In this document: positions 62,321-64,000 of the stretch, piece after piece
Layout of the letters: every line of letters starts with the position of its first letter
How positions within the stretch are numbered: position 1 is the stretch's first letter
DNA from: Pseudoalteromonas umbrosa
GTDB taxonomy: Bacteria; Pseudomonadota; Gammaproteobacteria; Enterobacterales; Alteromonadaceae
Direction: 5' to 3'
NCBI RefSeq assembly: GCF_030125375.1
Contig: NZ_JASJUU010000008.1
Coordinates: forward strand, 307,384 to 371,383
DNA length: 64,000 nt
The notes under the pieces: model-generated
The model's input: the letters and a program-made list of their open reading frames with translations, nothing else
The model's database searches: none
Told to the model about the DNA's origin: nothing
Translations under genes and position numbers: made by a program

Positions 62321-62776
62321 ATGAAAAGCAATCAATCGACAAAAGCGCATGGTGGTGACCTAGAGCAACAATTACTCAATGTGCTCGAGTTTGTGACGCA
62401 AGAGCCCGATCCGAAACACAGCTGGCCAAAACAGCAGGATCCCGAACAAGCTTACAAGAAAGGCCTTTATTACATCAAAGAAAAGCAATACCCACTAGCC
62501 GCAAAGTGGATGAGGTTAGCAGCCATGTCTGGTGATAACAAAGCACAGTTTTATTTAGGGCTACTATTTATCAAAGGGCAAGGAGTACCAAAAAGTGCTT
62601 TTCATGGCGTTGCTTGGTTGAGCCTAGCCCAAAGTCAAGGTAATAGCGCGGCACAAAGCACATTAAACGAAGTTCGGCCACACCTAACTACTAAGCGCTA
62701 CATTGATGCACAATGTTATGCCGCTACTTTGTTTGAGCAAATTCATCAGCAAATGCATTTTGGTTCAAATAATTAA
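62321..62776 (+). CDS. Sel1-repeat protein
   Basis: 151 residues from the ATG at 62321 (a GTG two codons earlier is possible). Two Sel1-like repeats are visible around 48-115: YKKGLYYIKEKQYPLAAKWM, then RLAAMSGDNKAQFYLGLLFI, KGQGVPKSAFHGVAWLSLAQ and SQGNSAAQ. These make short alpha-solenoids used for protein contacts. No signal peptide. Function unknown. Confidence 0.75.
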   Translation: MKSNQSTKAHGGDLEQQLLNVLEFVTQEPDPKHSWPKQQDPEQAYKKGLYYIKEKQYPLAAKWMRLAAMSGDNKAQFYLGLLFIKGQGVPKSAFHGVAWLSLAQSQGNSAAQSTLNEVRPHLTTKRYIDAQCYAATLFEQIHQQMHFGSNN

Positions 62777-62863
62777 TTAACAACCGAGTTTCGAACAATA
62801 AAAGTACAAAAAAACACCAAACAATACTTGATTAATACCACTGTATGAAATACTGTATATATA

Positions 62864-62879
62864 CTGTATAGATAATCAG
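62864..62879 (+). promoter_or_regulatory. LexA box upstream of the sulA-like gene
   Basis: CTGTATAGATAATCAG fits CTG-N10-CAG and ends ten bases before the start codon. Two further CTGTAT half-sites lie just upstream (62841 and 62853), giving three direct repeats in about 30 bases. Confidence 0.65.
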
Positions 62880-62889
62880 TGGTCTAATC

Positions 62890-63315
62890 ATGTTGCACAT
62901 ATCAGCAAATTTAAATACGTATTCAGAAAACGTTAATCACTATCAAAGTTTTAATGTCTTGGATGCAATTGACGAGCAAAGCATCAATGATATGCTCTTA
63001 CAAATTTTATACCGTTGTAATTCAAAAGCAGGTTGGACTTTACTCATAGCGCCTAACCATGTGCTTAATAAATCTATGCTAGATAGCTATGACATAGATG
63101 CGAACAAGTTACTGGTGCTTAAACAAAGGGATCTGATAAACTTAGAGCATACTCTGGATAGCGCTTTGTCTAATGGTAATTTTGCTGCGGTCATCACATG
63201 GCCAGGGATCCTATCGCATAAGCAAATTGAGCATAGAAGTCTTAGTAAATCTAAAACGACACTATATTGCTTCAAAAATTCAGCTAAATTGCCATTATCA
63301 AAGTTTGCACACTAA
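62890..63315 (+). CDS. sulA: SulA-like SOS cell-division inhibitor
   Basis: 141 residues. SulA blocks FtsZ assembly during SOS. The family words are seen: AGWTLLIAPNHVLNKSMLDSY near 47-67, DANKLLVLKQRD near 70-81 and LDSALSNGNFAAVITWPG near 87-104. The start and tail are diverged from E. coli SulA. A LexA box sits immediately upstream. It is followed by ychJ 15 bases later in the same direction. Confidence 0.78.
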   Translation: MLHISANLNTYSENVNHYQSFNVLDAIDEQSINDMLLQILYRCNSKAGWTLLIAPNHVLNKSMLDSYDIDANKLLVLKQRDLINLEHTLDSALSNGNFAAVITWPGILSHKQIEHRSLSKSKTTLYCFKNSAKLPLSKFAH

Positions 63316-63330
63316 TTATGTAGGTCACTT

Positions 63331-63789
63331 ATGTGTTTTTGTGGTAACACACAAACTTTTGAGCAATGTTGTCAGCCTTTTATTACTGGGGTAGCAACCC
63401 CCAAAACAGCAGAGCAATTGATGCGCTCTCGCTTCAGTGCGTACTGCACACACGCTGGAGAGTATATTTTAAAAACATATGCTTCCAAAACGCGCACTGA
63501 ACATACCGTTGAGGACATTTTATTATTTGCCAAACAAGTTGATTTCGTTCACTTAGATGTTATTCAAACAGAGCAAGATGAACAGTATCAATATGTTGAG
63601 TTTAAAGCTGCATATATTGAAGGCGCTGTATTGAGCGCACTACATGAACGCTCGCGGTTTATTCAAGAAAATGGCGCTTGGCTATATCTTGATGGTGAAC
63701 TATATCCAACCGATAGTAAAAAAGTAAGCCGCAACGATCCTTGTCCGTGCTTAAGTGGGAAAAAGTTTAAAAAGTGTCACGGCAAATAA
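63331..63789 (+). CDS. ychJ: YchJ family SEC-C motif protein
   Basis: 152 residues. An N-terminal Cys motif (MCFCGNTQTFEQCCQPF) and a C-terminal SEC-C zinc motif (NDPCPCLSGKKFKKCHGK) flank an NTF2-like central domain with RSRFSAYCTHAGEYILKTY. This is the YchJ plan. The role is unknown; SEC-C motifs bind zinc and often mediate contacts with ribosome or SecB-type partners. It may share a transcript with the SOS gene upstream. Confidence 0.88.
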   Translation: MCFCGNTQTFEQCCQPFITGVATPKTAEQLMRSRFSAYCTHAGEYILKTYASKTRTEHTVEDILLFAKQVDFVHLDVIQTEQDEQYQYVEFKAAYIEGAVLSALHERSRFIQENGAWLYLDGELYPTDSKKVSRNDPCPCLSGKKFKKCHGK

Positions 63790-63871
63790 TAATACGCTTA
63801 CGCTTCCTGTGGCTTAGTCAAAATACTAATGCCACACAAAACACGACAATGCTTCAAACTTCTATTGCTTG

Positions 63872-64000
63872 TTAAACAGCAACATTTAACTGAGATTGCA
63901 TCTCTCCACTTGCAATCTGATCATAAAAAGCAGCGGCATCCATCTCTTTTTCTTGAATATCAATTTCTGGGTTTTTCTGACGATATAATTTTGCTCTGAC
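63872..64000 (-). CDS. C-terminal fragment of an unidentified gene (cut by window edge)
   Basis: The last 42 codons of a minus-strand frame, ending in TAA at 63872-63874. The tail includes RAKLYRQKNPEIDIQEKEMD, then AAAFYDQIASGEMQSQ. The residue use looks like a real, helical protein. I cannot identify the family from this piece. Confidence 0.55.
   Translation of the reverse strand, partial: VRAKLYRQKNPEIDIQEKEMDAAAFYDQIASGEMQSQLNVAV

Overview
The window is a chromosomal stretch, low in GC by eye, from a marine gammaproteobacterium, most likely Pseudoalteromonas or a close Alteromonadales relative. This is inferred from protein style and gene order: a DUF3450-ttpC-exbB-exbD-tonB-TPR TonB2 locus, leucine dehydrogenase, yeaG-yeaH-ycgB, and the ruv and tol blocks side by side. 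It is mostly housekeeping DNA with small accessory islets. I see no rRNA, tRNA, integrase, insertion sequence or CRISPR array.

Layout. 1-6.1 kb (minus): tolQRA (tolA cut by the edge), ruvCAB, aspS, with an orphan plus-strand terminator at 1973-2000 that points to an unannotated RNA. 6.3-9.4 kb: DUF72, a small double-glycine peptide gene with a duplicated core, a GFA protein and two metalloproteases. 9.6-15.2 kb: grpE behind a sigma-32 promoter and an HrcA-like repressor, then nadK, recN with two LexA boxes, cytochrome b561. 15.4-22.9 kb: gltBD with a crowded control region, grxD, sodB. 23.1-31.0 kb: prkA(yeaG)-yeaH-ycgB stress operon, a REC-CheC/GGDEF pair, exported Tpx. 31.1-37.3 kb: htpG with a sigma-32 promoter, then an accessory islet (two XRE regulators, three membrane proteins, two of them paralogues), recR and a rhomboid protease. 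37.4-41.2 kb: ybaB, dnaX with an A9 slippage run and a repeat-rich linker, apt, a 39-residue membrane protein. 41.3-43.3 kb: an hvfABC (bufferin-like) copper-peptide operon whose precursor carries twelve EGKCG motifs. 43.5-51.2 kb: dusC, a DksA/TraR zinc-finger protein, a DUF885-like lipoprotein and the TonB2 operon. 51.5-64 kb: CATA-like acetyltransferase, leucine dehydrogenase, class I fumarase, pabB-nudL, sdaA, cysB, a purine permease, a SulA-like SOS inhibitor, ychJ and the end of one more gene.

Shared themes. An identical 16-bp dyad lies upstream of gltB and overlaps the leucine dehydrogenase promoter, tying amino-acid breakdown to glutamate synthesis (LiuR is the candidate regulator). 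LexA boxes precede recN and the sulA-like gene. Sigma-32 promoters precede grpE and htpG, and possibly hrcA. The two most interesting systems are small peptide loci: the complete hvfABC-type cluster and the orphan double-glycine peptide at 7241-7438, whose 10-residue core repeats differ only at synonymous positions.
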